DNA from: Lentinula raphanica
Taxonomy: Eukaryota; Basidiomycota; Agaricomycetes; Agaricales; Omphalotaceae
Assembly (NCBI GenBank): GCA_027919835.1
Contig: JANVFP010000021.1
Location: forward strand, 1 to 64,000
Reading direction: 5' to 3'
Length of the DNA: 64,000 nucleotides
A program made the position numbers and the translations under genes. Under the pieces are notes generated by a model. It made no database searches, was not told the origin of the DNA, and saw nothing but the letters and a program-made list of their open reading frames with translations. Below, in pieces: positions 11,943 to 24,396 of the stretch (position 1 is the stretch's first letter; every line of letters begins with the position of its first letter).

Positions 11943-14900
11943 GAGGGGAAAACATTTGGCTGATTTGGCATGTCGAGGGTGTAAGAGCTGAATTCGGGGT
12001 GTGCTTGAATGATCTCATAGGGTCCATCAAACCGGGGGAAGAACTTAGCGGCACGTAATTCACCGGCTTTCTTGTATGCGTCGCGACGATGCCACGTCGT
12101 CAGCCAGACACGTTCACCTTCCAGGTAAATTTCACAGGGCCCGCGTTCCTTGTCGGCTTGATAAGCTTGAACCACTTTAGCCAAGGTGAGAGCGTCCCTG
12201 GCCTCACGCTCAACCAGTGCGAAGGACTCAATCAAATCCACGGCGTCCTGCATTTCGGAGTTCGGTCTGGTCTTGTCAATGGTCTGGTCGACCAGCGGCG
12301 GGAAAACTCGAGCGGAGCGGCCGAAACGAAGTTGGAACATGGACAAACCGGTTGAGGCGTTGATGGAGTTCATGATGTCAAAACGAACCTTGGGCAGGGC
12401 TCTTACCCAACCCTTCTGATTACGTTTGACGTAGAAACGTAACGATTGGTTTATCGTTTTATTTGAGCGTTCACTCGACCCGTCTGTCTCGGGGTGGAAT
12501 GCAGAAGACATTGCTAAGCGAACACCGGTTAGTTTATTAAATGCTTTCCAGAAACGAGAGACAAAAAGTTTATCACGATCACTGACGATCTCGAGCGGGA
12601 GACCGTTGTCGCAATACCAGTGCTGGAAAAATAGCAAGGCAAAATCCTCGGCAGTGATATCTGTCCGACAAGGTAAAATCTTCAAATCAGCGCCTAATCG
12701 GTCAGTCATGGTTACTATGCAGTTGAATCCATTGTCTTCCGGCAAGGGACCAACGAAATCAATTGCCACAGAGTCGCCACGATGTTCTGGAACAGGTAAA
12801 GGATGTAAAGGGCCCTTAGGCTTCTTCACCGTACGATCCTTGTTACGCTGGCAGGGTTCGCAGGCCGGGATATATTTCTTGTACAGATGAGAGCGCATGG
12901 AAGGCCAAAAAAATGAATCAGAAAGCAAGCCGTACGTTTTGTCCCCACCGAAATGACCACAGGTGTCGTGAGCCAAGTGGAACAAACGTTCGCGCATGTT
13001 ACCCGCTTCGGGCACATACAAACGACCATGTACGTACCAAAGTCCATCTTGCTTTGTCACGCCTGGAACGAGAGAGCCTCCCGCTACAAGTTTAGCAATG
13101 AAAGGATCACCGTCGTACCCGGACTTGATGGAGTTCAGTAGAGCGACGTCAGCCAACAAGCTGAGGATAGATGCACACAGGAAGGGGTTCTCTTTCCATG
13201 CGGAAAAATTGGTTGAGTCCGCGTCAGGACTCGTAGTGATATCGACAGGCTGGTGCAGGTTCATGGGATCGGAAGGGAGACACCCACAGCGAATCCTGGA
13301 CAACGCGTCTGCCGCCGGATTGTCTTCGCCTTTAATGTATGCAATTTCGAGTTCGAATTGCGATAACTCTTCTTGCCAACGTAATTGACGGCGACTAAGG
13401 TCTTTCTGACCGTTGAAATTCTCGAGGGTTTTGTGATCGGTGAGAACGTGCACTTTCATACCTAGACAGTCCGCTCTCCATTTCCGGAGGCACTTGACAA
13501 TGGCAAGAAGCTCTTTCTCATGCACAGGGTAATTAAGCTCACACTTGTTGAATTGAGTGGAGTCGAAACCCACGGGACGCGCAGTGTCCAGAGTTTCCCC
13601 CCACATCAACACGCCACCGGAGCGGAAATCACTAGCATCCGTGATGAGAAAAAGATTGTTGTTACCAGGGTTCTCGTAGTCAATCGTTGTGAGGACGTGG
13701 CGAGAGACGACCAACTCCTTGATCTTCTGGAAGGCAGTCTCGTGTTCGATGGACCAGGGAGGGAAGGCCTTATCCAGTTCCTTCTTGGTGAGTGGCGTCA
13801 ACACAGCAGTGTATTCCGCCAAGTTATGCAGGTAGCCAGCAATGAAACGAACCATACCAAGAAACCTGCGCACTTCGGACGTAGAAGTAGGAGCGGGATA
13901 ATTGAGAATCGCCTCGCACTTCTTGTCCTGAGCCTTTATGCCATTCGATGTGATGTGGTGTCCCAAGAAATCAATCTCCTTGCGGAAGAACTGACACTTC
14001 TTGGCGTTGCAATACAGTTTATTTTTACGAAGAGCGTCAAGGATCAGACGAACATGTTTGCGGTGCTCATCTGCGTCCTTAGACCATATGATAATGTCGT
14101 CGAGATACACATGACAAAAACGTCCGATGTAGTCTCGCAATGCCTGGGTAACCCGTCTTTGCTGTACGGCGGGTGCATTACGGAGGCCCTGGGGCATCAC
14201 CGTCCATTCATACAACCCCACCGGAGTCTGGACAGCGACGAACGGAATGGAGGCAGGGTCCATGCGAGTTTGAAAAAACGAATCGGTCATGTCCATCTTT
14301 CCGAATATTTTACCTTTCCCGCAGTCAGCGAGGATCTGGTCAATACGAGGAAGTGGGTGACGGTCAGGGATTGTGTTCGCATTCAGTTTCCGAAAATCGT
14401 TAACCCAACGAGGCAACGCGGCGGGGTCTGCTTTCGGAATCAGAAAGGCGGGAGAGCTGACAGGAGAGGACGAAGGTCGGATACGGCCAGCATCCAAGTG
14501 CTTCTGGATCAATATGCTCCAAGCTTCTTTAAACTTACGAGGCGACGAGTAACCGCGACTCTGGATGAGAGTCTGGGCACCCTTTAAGTCTATCCTGCAT
14601 GTAACGTCAGTGGGAAGATCATCCAAGTGAGGGATGTCACCGAACACGTCAGAATACTCCGCCTTGATATCGTCAGAGAACTGTTCGTATTTGGCTAACT
14701 CCTCGAGTTGCTCCAGACGAGCCTTGACCGCGGCAACGACGTTGAACGGAGACACGGGTTCCGAGGTGAACTTGCCTGGGTGTTCAGCAACAAAGGTTTT
14801 GAACTCCTCCCGGAGTCGCTTCATGTTATCCAGGACAGAACTTAGTTCCTGCTGCAATTTACGATTAGCCTTGTCACGTCGTAACTTAGGACTTTCAAGG

Positions 14901-15480
14901 GGGACAGGAGGCGGGGATGCCTTCAGAAGAGACGGGTTAAGAAGATCAAATTCGATACCTCTAGGCTTAACAGAACGTGCAGCATAGTCGATGACTAGCG
15001 AGTTATGGGACAGGAAGGGCAACCCAAGTATCATAGGGTAACATAAAGAAGGTAAAATGAGAGCTCTGACTTGTTTCGATCTCCAGTGTCCAGAAGGATC
15101 ACGTAACGACACCTTGCAATATTCCGTGGCGGTGAAAACGGTCGGAGTCCCGTCCGACATCGCGAGCGACATACGATGCGGCGTCGGGAGGGTGCGACGT
15201 TTTAGTCCTAGTGGGGAGACCATGTCAGAGTCAATCAATACAAAGGGACAACCATCGTCGATGAGAAGTCGCTTGTGATGTGCTACGCCGTCAGCGTTTA
15301 CAATCTCTGCTTCCCATAACAAATGAGGAAGGAATAGAGGCATGTCAGAGCTTACTTGGTCACTGCCGTCAAAGTCCGCTTCTACGGGGGAGCTTTGACG
15401 TTGTTCGTGGGGCTTCACAGAGGAGACCACGCTCGGGAGTGGTTCCGGGGGTCGGGAGGGGCCTGATTCAGTGCTTAATC
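11943..15480 (-). pseudogene. Ty3/gypsy pol polyprotein, truncated at both ends
   Basis: One open frame codes for protease, reverse transcriptase, RNase H and integrase. The protease site reads LLIDDGCPFVLID, with DDG in place of the usual DSG/DTG. The reverse transcriptase has YLDD at about codon 440 counted from 15430. RNase H begins near TDAS (about 597). The integrase HHCC finger (HDTCGH to CEPCQRNK) is at about 820-860, with catalytic Asp in AIDFVG, Asp in VSDRDK and Glu in SSERSN. There is no gag and no LTR. The frame is open upstream of 15430 without an ATG until it meets an inserted terminal repeat near 15480, and sense sequence stops after PNQPNVFP, where the 11942 terminus begins; the last residues to the stop at 11894 are encoded by that terminus. 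It is therefore an internal fragment of an older element. Confidence 0.9.
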
Positions 15481-15590
15481 CCAGTTTAAATATTCATTTA
15501 TTGACTGAGTGGATTAGTGCCCTGCTGTTATGCAAAACGGGCCTCAGGCACTTGCCCACTTGTTATGCATAAAACCTACAGCTACAGGTG
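15481..15590. mobile_element. Terminal-repeat relic joining copia and gypsy fragments
   Basis: Read inward from 15590 on the minus strand the end is CACCTGTAGCTGTAGG, followed by TTATGCATAAC and a GTTTTGCATAAC block shared with the relic at 11770-11942. It interrupts copia reverse transcriptase just after the codons for LILAF. The inner boundary is approximate. Confidence 0.5.
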
Positions 15591-16086
15591 GAATGCTAGG
15601 ATGAGACGAAGAGAGGCCTTTCGGACGACAGGAGCCCACGTCTTGTCAAAGTCAAGACCGTAGATTTGGCTATATCCACCTACACAGATGCGAGCTTTGT
15701 ACTTGAGTATTTCGCCTTTGGGACCGAGTTTCTTTCGAAGGGCAACAACGCATTTAGCGATGTTGGTGTCACCAGAGGGATGCTCAACGATGTCAAACGT
15801 GTTGTAGGTAGAAAGGCGGTCAACTTCGTTTTGGTAAGCGCTCGTCCATTGATCAGCATCGGTGCTTCGTAATGCATCGCCGAGACGGAGAGGATCTCCG
15901 TTGACAGCTGAGAAAGCCAACTCGACAACACGACGTCTCCAGTCATCATCATCCTCATGTTCAAATTCGGTTACGCTGGACTCCATCATCAATGCCTCAA
16001 ATCCCTCGGCTAATCCTCCTCATTTAGTGACAGCCGAATCTTTGAAGAATCCGGGAGGAGGTCTTTCGCCGCGCAAACGTCTAGGT
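15591..16086 (-). pseudogene. Copia pol, start of reverse transcriptase (second half of split element)
   Basis: The translation (ORF 15992-15582) contains the conserved entry to Ty1/copia reverse transcriptase: KYKARICVGGYSQ, GLDFDKTWAPVV and SLRLILAF. It continues the copia ORF that ends at 18364. Removing P1 and one TCTAGGT duplication joins PPPEPR directly to RLRGERPPPGFF in frame, with one further in-frame TGA before GGLAEGFEAL. The remaining reverse transcriptase and RNase H are missing beyond 15591. Confidence 0.85.
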
Positions 16087-16739
16087 CACCCGTAGCTGTA
16101 GAATCTACGCGAAGTACTCTGATAAGTCTCGAGCACAGCTTCGCGAAGTACACCGATACCCTCTCGAAGGGTCAAATTTTGGCTCTGGGGGCTATTATTT
16201 TTTAATAATATATATATATTAATTGTATTTTCCATTAAAAAAATAGAAAAAAAATATACAGCTTTGCGAAGCGGTGTGGCAAATGTCACAAATGATGGCA
16301 TCAGCCAAAATGATGAGATCTGCATCATTGATTTGCCTTTTTGGGAAAAAAAAGATTTATATTGGAACCAGGGGTCATGAGAGTGCATATGAGTGTTTAA
16401 AAATAGGAAATATCATATAGGAAGCATATAGGGTATCCCAGGCACATTAAAGTTGCCTAAAAAGGAAATTGGTCTAAAAATAGAACTTGATCTCATCAGG
16501 TAGCAAAAAATCTGAAAAAATCATAAAAAATACTCAAAAAATTCAGGGTCGCCTCGTTGGCCCTGAAAATGCAAAATTAAAAAAAAATACGCCACAAGTG
16601 TAAAAATTTTTATCACTCCAAATCATACCAGATCCTCTATACATTGAGTATATATGATGTACATGCTATTTTTAGCACCCCTAGTACACTCAGACACTCA
16701 GAATGGCTTATATCATTCAATATATTCAGTACACTCAAT

Positions 16740-17170
16740 GCTTATTATACTTAACACACTTAACAATGAAAAAACTCGGAATGGTAGTAATGTATATTAT
16801 ACTCAACACACTCAACAATGAAAAACCTCAAAACAGTGTTCATGTATATTATACTTAACACACATAACACACTTAACAATGAAAAAACTCGGAATAGTAG
16901 TAATGTATATCATACTCAACACACTCAACAATGAAAAACCTCGAAACAGTGTTCATGTGTGTTATACTCAACACACATAATGCACTTAACAATGAAAACT
17001 CTCAGAACAGTGTCCATGTGTATTATACTTAACATACTCAACACACTTAACAGTGAAAAAACTCAGAACAGTGTTCATGTGTGTTATAACACACTTCATC
17101 AATCAATATAACATACTTAACAATCAAAACTCAGAGTAGTGTTATCACAAATTATACTTAACACACTTCA
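16740..17170 (+). repeat. Degenerate tandem repeat in the left arm of P1
   Basis: Units of roughly 50-65 bases repeat, each built around TTAACACACTTAACAATGAA and a following GTGTTCATGTGT-like segment. The mirrored form appears in right arms, for example 36240-36780 in P4. Unit number differs between arms and copies. Confidence 0.7.
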
Positions 17171-17220
17171 TCAGTAAGTATAACATACCTTCAATAGGAC
17201 ATTGTTATACTATAACACAC

Positions 17221-17970
17221 TTATAACAACGAGTTTTGGGCGCTTATGGGCGCTTATTTGGGATTTTTGAGTCGAAATTCATTAATAGTACACTCAATAA
17301 TTTTTGTATGGGCTCTATATTGTGTCAGGATGTTGTCTATATCATATTCCTCTAGATATAATTCGGAGAACTCAAAAATACAACCTGTGTGGCTAGCTAT
17401 ACTATAATCTTTTGTCATATAACAGTGTTTTATGTAAATGCCAATGCATATGTCCATGTAATGCAAGTATACTGATGCTGGTCCATCAAGAAAGCACTCC
17501 TACAGTCTACTGGCAGTGTCTGTACATGATTCAGATAGCTATCATAAAGGTTGGACTCTGTGATACACATGTACATGTTTCATGTACACTATAGATGTCT
17601 ACACTTACATGTAACAATAGATGTCATATTCAATAACCCCCATTACAGATCTCTTGGCTGTATCACATAGAGTTAACATAAAATAGGTTGTAGGATGACT
17701 CTTTTCATGACCCAGCAGCAGTTTGACTTCATAACATGGGTGTATGCACTGTCATTTACATGACACACTGTTATATTACAAAAGATTATAGTATAGCTAG
17801 CCACACAGGTTGTATTTTTGAGTTCTCCGAATTATATCTAGAGGAACATGATATAGACAACATCCTGACACAATATAGAGCCCGTACAAAAATTATTGAG
17901 TGTACTATTAATGAATTTCGACTCAAAAATCCCAAATAAGCGCCCATAAGCGCCCAAAACTCGTTGTTAT
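17221..17970. repeat. Shared palindromic core with doubled GGGCGCTTAT (P1 copy)
   Basis: The core is bounded on the left by ACGAGTTTTGGGCGCTTAT with a second GGGCGCTTAT and on the right by its reverse complement. Equivalent cores occur at about 25551-26315, 28471-29222, 35401-36175, 40494-41466 and 42701-43465. Each arm carries a 67-70-codon frame that reads outward and ends just before the GGGCGC motif (17466-17254 minus, 17736-17939 plus here). Confidence 0.8.
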
Positions 17971-18364
17971 AAGTGTGTTATAGTATAACAACTTTGATGT
18001 GCCTGGGATACCCTATATGCTTCCTATATGATATTTCCTATTTTTAAACACTCATATGCACTCTCATGACCCCTGGTTCCAATATAAATCTTTTTTTTCC
18101 CAAAAAGGCAAATCAATGATGCAGATCTCATCATTTTGGCTGATGCCATCATTTGTGACATTTGCCACACCGCTTCGCAAAGCTGTATATTTTTTTCTAT
18201 TTTTTTAATGGAAAATACAATTAATATATATATATATTATTAAAAAATAATAGCCCCAGAGCCAAAATTTGACCCTTCGAGAGAGTATCGGTGTACTTCG
18301 CGAAGCTGTGCTCGAGACTTATCGGGCTACTTCGCGTAGATCTTACAGCCTCAGCTGTCTAGGT

Positions 18365-20964
18365 TCAGGAGGAGGTGTGGATGGAGGCGATGATAAAGGT
18401 GAAGAACCATCAAGGAGAGGTGTATTTTGAGGAGAAGTGATAGGTGTAGGATTGTGAGAGACATGTGGAGACGAAGATGGCTGCTTTTGAGGTGAGTTTG
18501 TCTCCCCCTCGTTTCCAGAGGTCTCTAAGATCACAAGATTAGGGTCGTGATCTTCGTCTCGTTCAACAGAGACAATGTTTCGGCTAGGCCAGAAAACACG
18601 TACACCCTTCGACTCGGAGTCATATCCCATGAATCGCCCCTCCGCTCCTCGTATATCCAACTTATCGGATTTCAGGTCTCGAATGTAGATAGGCGCGCCC
18701 CAAGCAATCAAATCTTTGAAGCTCGGTTTAGAGCCATACACTCGCTCATAAGCAGACCTTCTGTCTGACCCGCTCAGAAGACAGTTGCGAAGCCAGACAG
18801 CATGATTGACAGCCTCTGCCCAGAGACGTTTAGGGAGACCAGATCCAATTAAGAAGGCTCGTGCATCAGCAATGATGTATCCAATAACACGTTCGGCTAA
18901 GCCATTCGAGGGAGAGGAGTCATGGACATTGAGGTGATGGATAGTGCCAGCTTTTCTGAGGTGAGTCTGGAATTCCTCACTCATAAACTCGCCGCCTCGA
19001 TCTGATCCAAGGATCTTTATTTCGTCAACCCCTCGTTGGGTTTTAACAAATGCTTCGAATGTCGTGTAGCGATCAAATGCTTCAGACTTCTCCTTCAAGT
19101 AGTAGGGCACGATCTCTACTGAGGATACATCGACAAAAGGTTCGAAGTAAAAGCTGTTCCCTAGGCTTTTGGTACGAGCGGGTCCCCATAGGTCAGTGAC
19201 GACTTTATCACCGTAGTTCTTGTATTCGGTGTGACTTTCTTTGGGGAAGGGATGACGAGTGGACTTGGCTTTCGCGCAAACTTCGCAAAAAGGTCGAAGG
19301 TTTGTGAGGTCAACGTCCGGAAGATCATCGACGAGCTTATTCTTTATGATTTCCTCGCAGGTTTTGAACCCGATATGGCCAACAAGAGTGTGGAACTCCA
19401 GAAGAGTGAGGGTTCGTTTAGAGGACAGGCCTGCAAGGTGAATCGACTGAAAGGAGGGTCCATCATGAACACAATAAAGGCCGCGAGCATTGGGGATTCG
19501 AGCAATAACCTTTCGCAAAGGTTTGGGCGACAAGATGGAGCAGACACCGTCTTCGATATGGAGAGAGAAGCCGGCGCGGTCAAGCTTGATGACCGAAATG
19601 AGAGTGTAGGATATGTGAGGTGAGTAAAGGACATCTTTAAGAGTAACGGTCGTAGATTCACCCCCAGCCATAGGAAGTGCTACGACCATATCGCCTTTGC
19701 CAACAGCTGTGAATGTACGTCCGTCTGCTGCGCGAATAGGTTCAGGCTCGATTTCGACATAACGAACCAATGCCTTTCGGTCAGGAGTGAAGTGAGAGCT
19801 TGCTCTACTGTCGATGATCTTTCCATGCTCGATTTCGGAGGTGCCACCTTGGGATTTGTGTGCCTCATTCACCTCAACGTCTCCACAGACGGAGAAAGTG
19901 TGAACGGATGCGCTTGGGGAAGGATTCTCAATACGGACACTTGCCGCAGATGCAGAGAACGCGAAATTTTCTTCTGCTTTCGGCGCCTCAGCCAGATTGG
20001 CCGATTTAGCCTCCTTCTTCCCCTTCTTTCCCTTCTTCTGCCAAGGAGCCTGGCCCTCTCGAGCACCACCTGGACCAAAACACTGTGAGGTCTTGTGTCC
20101 CTTCTTCTTACAGTTATCACAAACTAAGTCCTCTTTTCCAGAAGACTCGTTACCGCCTTTAGAGTTCAGGGAGGAGCCACCCTTCCCCTTAGGCTTGAAC
20201 GGAGTAACGGCTGATCGTGCACTAACGATCATAGCCGCGTTCTCGGTTTCATTCTTAGCGTTCCTCAACGCGAGACGATTATCAAACTCTTCGTACACAG
20301 GAGCGAGGAGAGTGTTGATGGTGAGTGTTTGTCCTACTGCAGCAATACTTGCTGAGACGTTCGTCGCTATCATCTGATAGGATGGAGGAAGCGAAAGCTT
20401 CACATACGAAACGAAGGTAGACTCGGGAATCGGATGCCCCATCGCAGCAAGGGAGTCGTACATGTTGAACATCCGGCTGACATGATGACGGATATCACCA
20501 TCTTTGGCCACGCGAATAGTGTTAAGATTCGAGAGGATGGAGGTGTGAGTAACCTCGCCCTTCTTCTCAAAGAGAGAGCAGAGCTCCATCCACATAATGT
20601 GTGCCGAAGCTTTACAAGCTTTGAGGGAGTTCAATGTGGTCTCGGAAACTGACTGGTACAGGATGTTACGGATCTCCCATTCACGCAAGTCGAAATCATC
20701 GACTGCGTCGAGGAGGGCTTCCGCAGTCTCGGAAGATAGGGGCAAGATCATGTCAGATTCGCTTCGATAGAACTGTCCGTCCTTCTCGACTGGGACAACA
20801 GGATGCTTAGCACGACCGCTAAGGTGTTTCTTCAGATTGGGCTTGCTGTAGATAGCAGCGATGGCCCGCTCCTTCCAGTTGTGCCAGTTGGAGCCATTGT
20901 CTTTGAGACGAGGAAGGGAGGAGGAAACTTTAACAACGTTTTCGGACATGGCTTCGGGGCCCAT
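18365..20964 (-). pseudogene. Copia gag-protease-integrase (first half of split element)
   Basis: The ORF starts at 20964 (MGPEAMSE). It has a gag region with a UBN2-like middle, a zinc knuckle CDNCKKKGHKTSQC at about codons 282-296, and a protease site that reads IDSRASSHF where DSGAS is expected, so the catalytic Gly is Arg. The integrase finger runs from HTLVGH to CEVCAKAK (about 521-565), with Asp in VTDLWGP, Asp in GSDRGGEF and Glu in NGLAERV. It ends where P1 begins; the apparent C-terminus RQLRL is encoded by the P1 end. Order gag-PR-INT-RT identifies Ty1/copia. The protease change and the truncation make it inactive. Confidence 0.9.
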
Positions 20965-21130
20965 AACCTGTTGAGCGCAGGTGTTCTGAGGTGACTCGGG
21001 CTAGAGGAACGAATGGTAAATATATAAATAAGGCAAGGAATACAACCGTAGTGTAGATTACCTAGAGGAACGAATGGTAAATATATACTGTATTGTAGTT
21101 AGTTGTAGTCCTGATAAATAGAATGAGTGG
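20965..21130 (-). other. Copia leader with likely primer-binding site and a short direct repeat
   Basis: On the minus strand AACAGGTTATGGGCCC precedes and overlaps the gag ATG (about 20958-20975). It resembles the half-tRNA-iMet primer-binding site used by copia-type elements. Further out, CTAGAGGAACGAATGG occurs twice (about 21001 and 21060), 59-60 bases apart. LTR limits could not be set because no second LTR copy is present. Confidence 0.45.
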
Positions 21131-22137
21131 TCAACGTACAATAAGGCGGTAACGACAAGCGACACCAACGAAGAGAGTAAGAGAGATGGGGAGAAAAAAA
21201 TATCGTAAGAAAATTTATCTTAATGTAAGGAAAAGACGGAGGCTTATTCGAAACTGGTATCAGTAAGTGTATCATCGTATAGTACGTGCGTCGGTAGTCC
21301 GAAGGATTTCAGCACAGCGTCCTATCCTCGACATAACAAGCGCTGCAGCTCAGTCAACAAAAGTGACAAAGCGTGTTGTCACATTTACAAAAGTTCCGCC
21401 TCCCAAACCATTCTAATCATTTCTGGGAGTACTTCACTGATATGCCATAGATGCCGAGAAACCAGCCGAATGATGGCCTGGGCACTTAAATGACCATACC
21501 CGCCACCTGGATAGATTGCTGGGGCCCGACCGTGTTGTCACAGATCTTTTCAAAAGCCCCCCGATAACTCATCGGGACTTTTTACAAAAGCTTTACAGTA
21601 TACTGGGGCCTAAGTTTTGACTCGAAATGAGAGTGAGAGTCGGAAGTATCTCGGACTGATCAATTTCATCTGAGAAGTACCACATCATTGGCACAATCTG
21701 ATGTTCATTTATTCCGACTTCATTATCCTGCTCAGAATGTCATATTTCATAGTGCTTTACAAACCCTCTGACGAGACTACTACGGGTGGGGCTGAACATA
21801 CCAAGAATCAATGGAAGGGGGTTATGAACCGGTTGCAAATTGCCAGGAAGACTTGAGGGAAGAGGGCAAATAACCTGAGTTGCTTCGACGACAGAGCTCT
21901 ATGGAAAGTACAAGTATATGCATACAAGAAGAACAGGAGTAGACAATCAGTCAAGTTTCGAGCAGTTAATAAGAAACTAGTAAATATTCTGAGTAGCATC
22001 GAGCGTAGTGAGATCACAGTGGGTAAAACTCAGGCTAAAGAAACAGGACAATGAAGCCAAGACAGAGTAAGTAGCTAGTAGAGCGAAAGAGATGTATCGA
22101 GACATATTGTTACAAGTACTAGTAGTATGTGTCTATG
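21131..22137. other. Intergenic stretch with a P3-like terminal-repeat relic
   Basis: Bases about 21541-21612 match the terminus of P3 when read on the minus strand (ACTGTAAAGCTTTTGTAAAA, then CCGATGAGTTATCGGG). GTGTTGTCAC occurs at both about 21374 and 21530 with ACAAAAG or CAAAAG nearby, suggesting a small decayed element at about 21360-21612. I see no gene in the rest. Confidence 0.4.
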
Positions 22138-23465
22138 CTACTCTTGATGCCGGCGCCAGATCACATATCCATTGAGCCAGAATTGCTCCAGCGATATCCC
22201 ATCTTGATTCTCTTCGATCTTTGACCGAAGCAAATCCGGATTGGCCGTCCTCACATCTAGCTCATTGTATTTTAAAATGGAGATATTGGACTTGAAGGTC
22301 AGGTTGTTTATCTGCGAAAGAGGTGTCAGAATTTCTCAGTCTCCCTTGAAAGTGGACTCACTATTTCTTGGCCATCAACCCAATCGGCCTCAATCTCCTC
22401 CAGCCCTACAATCTCTTCGACCAGACGTGTCAACCGATTGCTTTCGTTGAATTCGTTCTCTCCCATTTGAACTCGCAGCTTTCGGAGAGCTCCCACCTGT
22501 TGTAAGTTCAAGGGTATTATGTTGTCATCGACCTGTTTGAAGGGAGTAGGGATTGACAGCTCCTCTAATTGGCAACTCGGATTGTTGAAGCAAACCAGTA
22601 ACTCCCAGGGTGCTTGGACCTTCGTGATCTTGGCCGTAACCTTTGCGGCCCCTATGTGAGACTCCTTGAGTCGAGGTGCTGTCAGGACCAGTTCCTCAAG
22701 CTCTTGACAGTAGTTGACGAGCATGATCGCCGAGGCCACCATGTCTGGTGTCGACCATTCATTATCATACCAAGGTGAGACCACAAGGTTGATCTTCAAG
22801 TGTCTCGGTGTTTGTCTTATCCAGTAATCCTCCCAACCTGGACTCCGCGGCCACATAACGCTATCGACATCGACTTCGACGTGTACAAGGTCGCTGAAAT
22901 GGAGTTGGAGTATGCGAAGGCTGAGTTGAACACTCTGGTAAAACCAGTTCATCTCGTGTCCGGGGGGGGGTCATGGCCAGGAGTTTAGAGAACTGAACTG
23001 GATGTTCCAGGTGTCCTCTTGAGCTGGGAAGAACGACTCGAACAGGTGGCACCGAATCAGATTAGCCTCAATTGGCCGTGGGAGGCCAACAGACCATTCG
23101 AAAAAATTGTGGTCCAAGTGGACCTTCTTCAACGAGAGAGTAGACAGGTTTGTGCATCTGCGGAGGACGTCGGAAAAGAGATTGGTATAGTGTGGATCTA
23201 CTAGCGCTTCACAAGAACAATCATAGGCGTGACGACAGCCGGCGAAAACATGTCGAACTTGTCCCGCGCATTCCTGTCAGACTTCTCTGGTTGGATCCGG
23301 AAAATAAACTACAGTTTTTAGGACAGCCTTTGCTATCCGATGCCACTTTGTATTGAGGAGACTGAGTTTGATGATGGTGTCTGGGCTCGGATAAAAGACA
23401 TTGGTGTTGCCGTAACAATCCAATGATAATTTACAAATCATAGTTAGCAATTCTTCGGGGAGATC
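22138..23465 (-). pseudogene. F-box / leucine-rich-repeat protein, degraded
   Basis: Minus-strand sense begins with an F-box-like start (LPEELLTMICKL, then LSLLNTKWHRIAKAVL), which in intact proteins binds Skp1 in an SCF ubiquitin ligase. It continues with LRR-like text (CTNLSTLSLKKV, LRILQLHFSDL, CQELEELVLTAPRL, LEEIEADWVDG). An intron runs from 22361 to 22312, and the last exon ends IWRRHQE at 22138. Damage: an in-frame TGA at 23279-23277, a frame change in a run of nine G at 22962-22970, and no in-frame ATG ahead of LPEEL after an upstream stop. A sequencing error in the G run is possible, but the missing start and the TGA argue for a pseudogene. It is one of the few host-type genes here. 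Confidence 0.7.
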
Positions 23466-24396
23466 TATTGTATGATGTGAGTCTCAAGAGTTTCGGAAGG
23501 CTTTCTTCACTTAGTCTTACTTTTGATGGTTATCGGCATGATGTGGAGGTGCTATTTGAGGAAGAATTAGGTTAATCCGAAGGGACAAAACTGGTTTTAT
23601 TTCGATGGTTTGCCAGCTGATACAATTAGACGAATATGTACGCGAGCGACGATGAGAGGCAGGAAGTGAGAAAGTATGGGCGCTAAAAGGCGCTAAATGA
23701 TACCGCCGAGGGAAACTTTGCCATCCAATGCTAACTCTTTCCTAGGGAGGTGGGGGTGGGCTACAATGAATACATCTGTAGTACGTTTAGGGTAGAAGGT
23801 TTTGATGCAAGTTTTATGGAATCCAGCTCGATTTTCTGTTGGCTCGTGTCGTGAGCCTGTGGACGGAACAAAAGAATTAAGTTCACTCAGACAGAGAAGA
23901 GAGGAAAAAGAGCGAGAGAGAAAAGAGCCTTCCTAATTGCTTTCTATACTTACAGTAATGACCGTTGATGCAATCGGGCCGCTACGCATCCCAGCCGAAC
24001 TAGGGTAACAACTTACAAGTGTCCAACGTCAACATCCATTGAATATGGCCCAATGGTACTAGCTCAGTTTGAGCTCAGTCACTCAGTGGTACATACTTAA
24101 GTTGAATGCTATAGTTCTTGTATAGGCGAGTGACGCGGAGCTCAGCGATTCGAGGAATTCATCAACATTTCCATGCCCATGGCGCACGCAGTGACTTTAT
24201 AGAGTTGTTATACACTACGTACTTAGAGATTAGCATTTTCTTTTCGGCTACACCGTTCGTCCATCTGTGTTAGGAACCGGGTTGAGAGGCGAGTCGCGAG
24301 AGAGGCTCGAGAGCGGTAGAAAGTGGGCAAAAAGTGATAAGAGTTGATTCGACAACGATACTACGAGAGATACAACGGTTTATATACATGGAAAGT
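23466..24396. other. Intergenic stretch without recognised genes
   Basis: No coding signal, RNA gene or repeat boundary was recognised. It separates the F-box pseudogene from palindromic element P2. Confidence 0.5.

Larger units (their letters stand above)
16087..18357. mobile_element. Palindromic (foldback) element P1
   Basis: The left end CACCCGTAGCTGTAG and right end (reverse complement CAGCTGAGGCTGTAA) are related inverted termini. They are followed on both sides by CGCGAAGTA-type subterminal repeats and long mirrored arms. TCTAGGT flanks both sides (16080-16086 and 18358-18364), a 7-bp target duplication. The arms mirror to a central loop near 17.6 kb; the right arm lacks about 760 bases of the left arm at the join after TATAACAAC near 17990. 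It splits a copia ORF, and its removal restores that frame. It has no transposase. Confidence 0.85.

Noticed and set aside
13520..14587. 355-codon plus-strand ORF
   Set aside because: It is antisense to the reverse transcriptase and RNase H of gypsy 1, whose catalytic motifs are clear on the minus strand.
16740..17170. CRISPR-like regular repeats
   Set aside because: Units vary in length and sequence with no unique spacers; the context is eukaryotic transposon arms.
16087..18357. P1 as a TA-duplicating Tc1/mariner-type element ending at CTGTA
   Set aside because: The CAGCTGARG and CACCCGTAG sequences outside the TA recur at the ends of other copies, so they belong to the element; the exact TCTAGGT duplication lies outside them.
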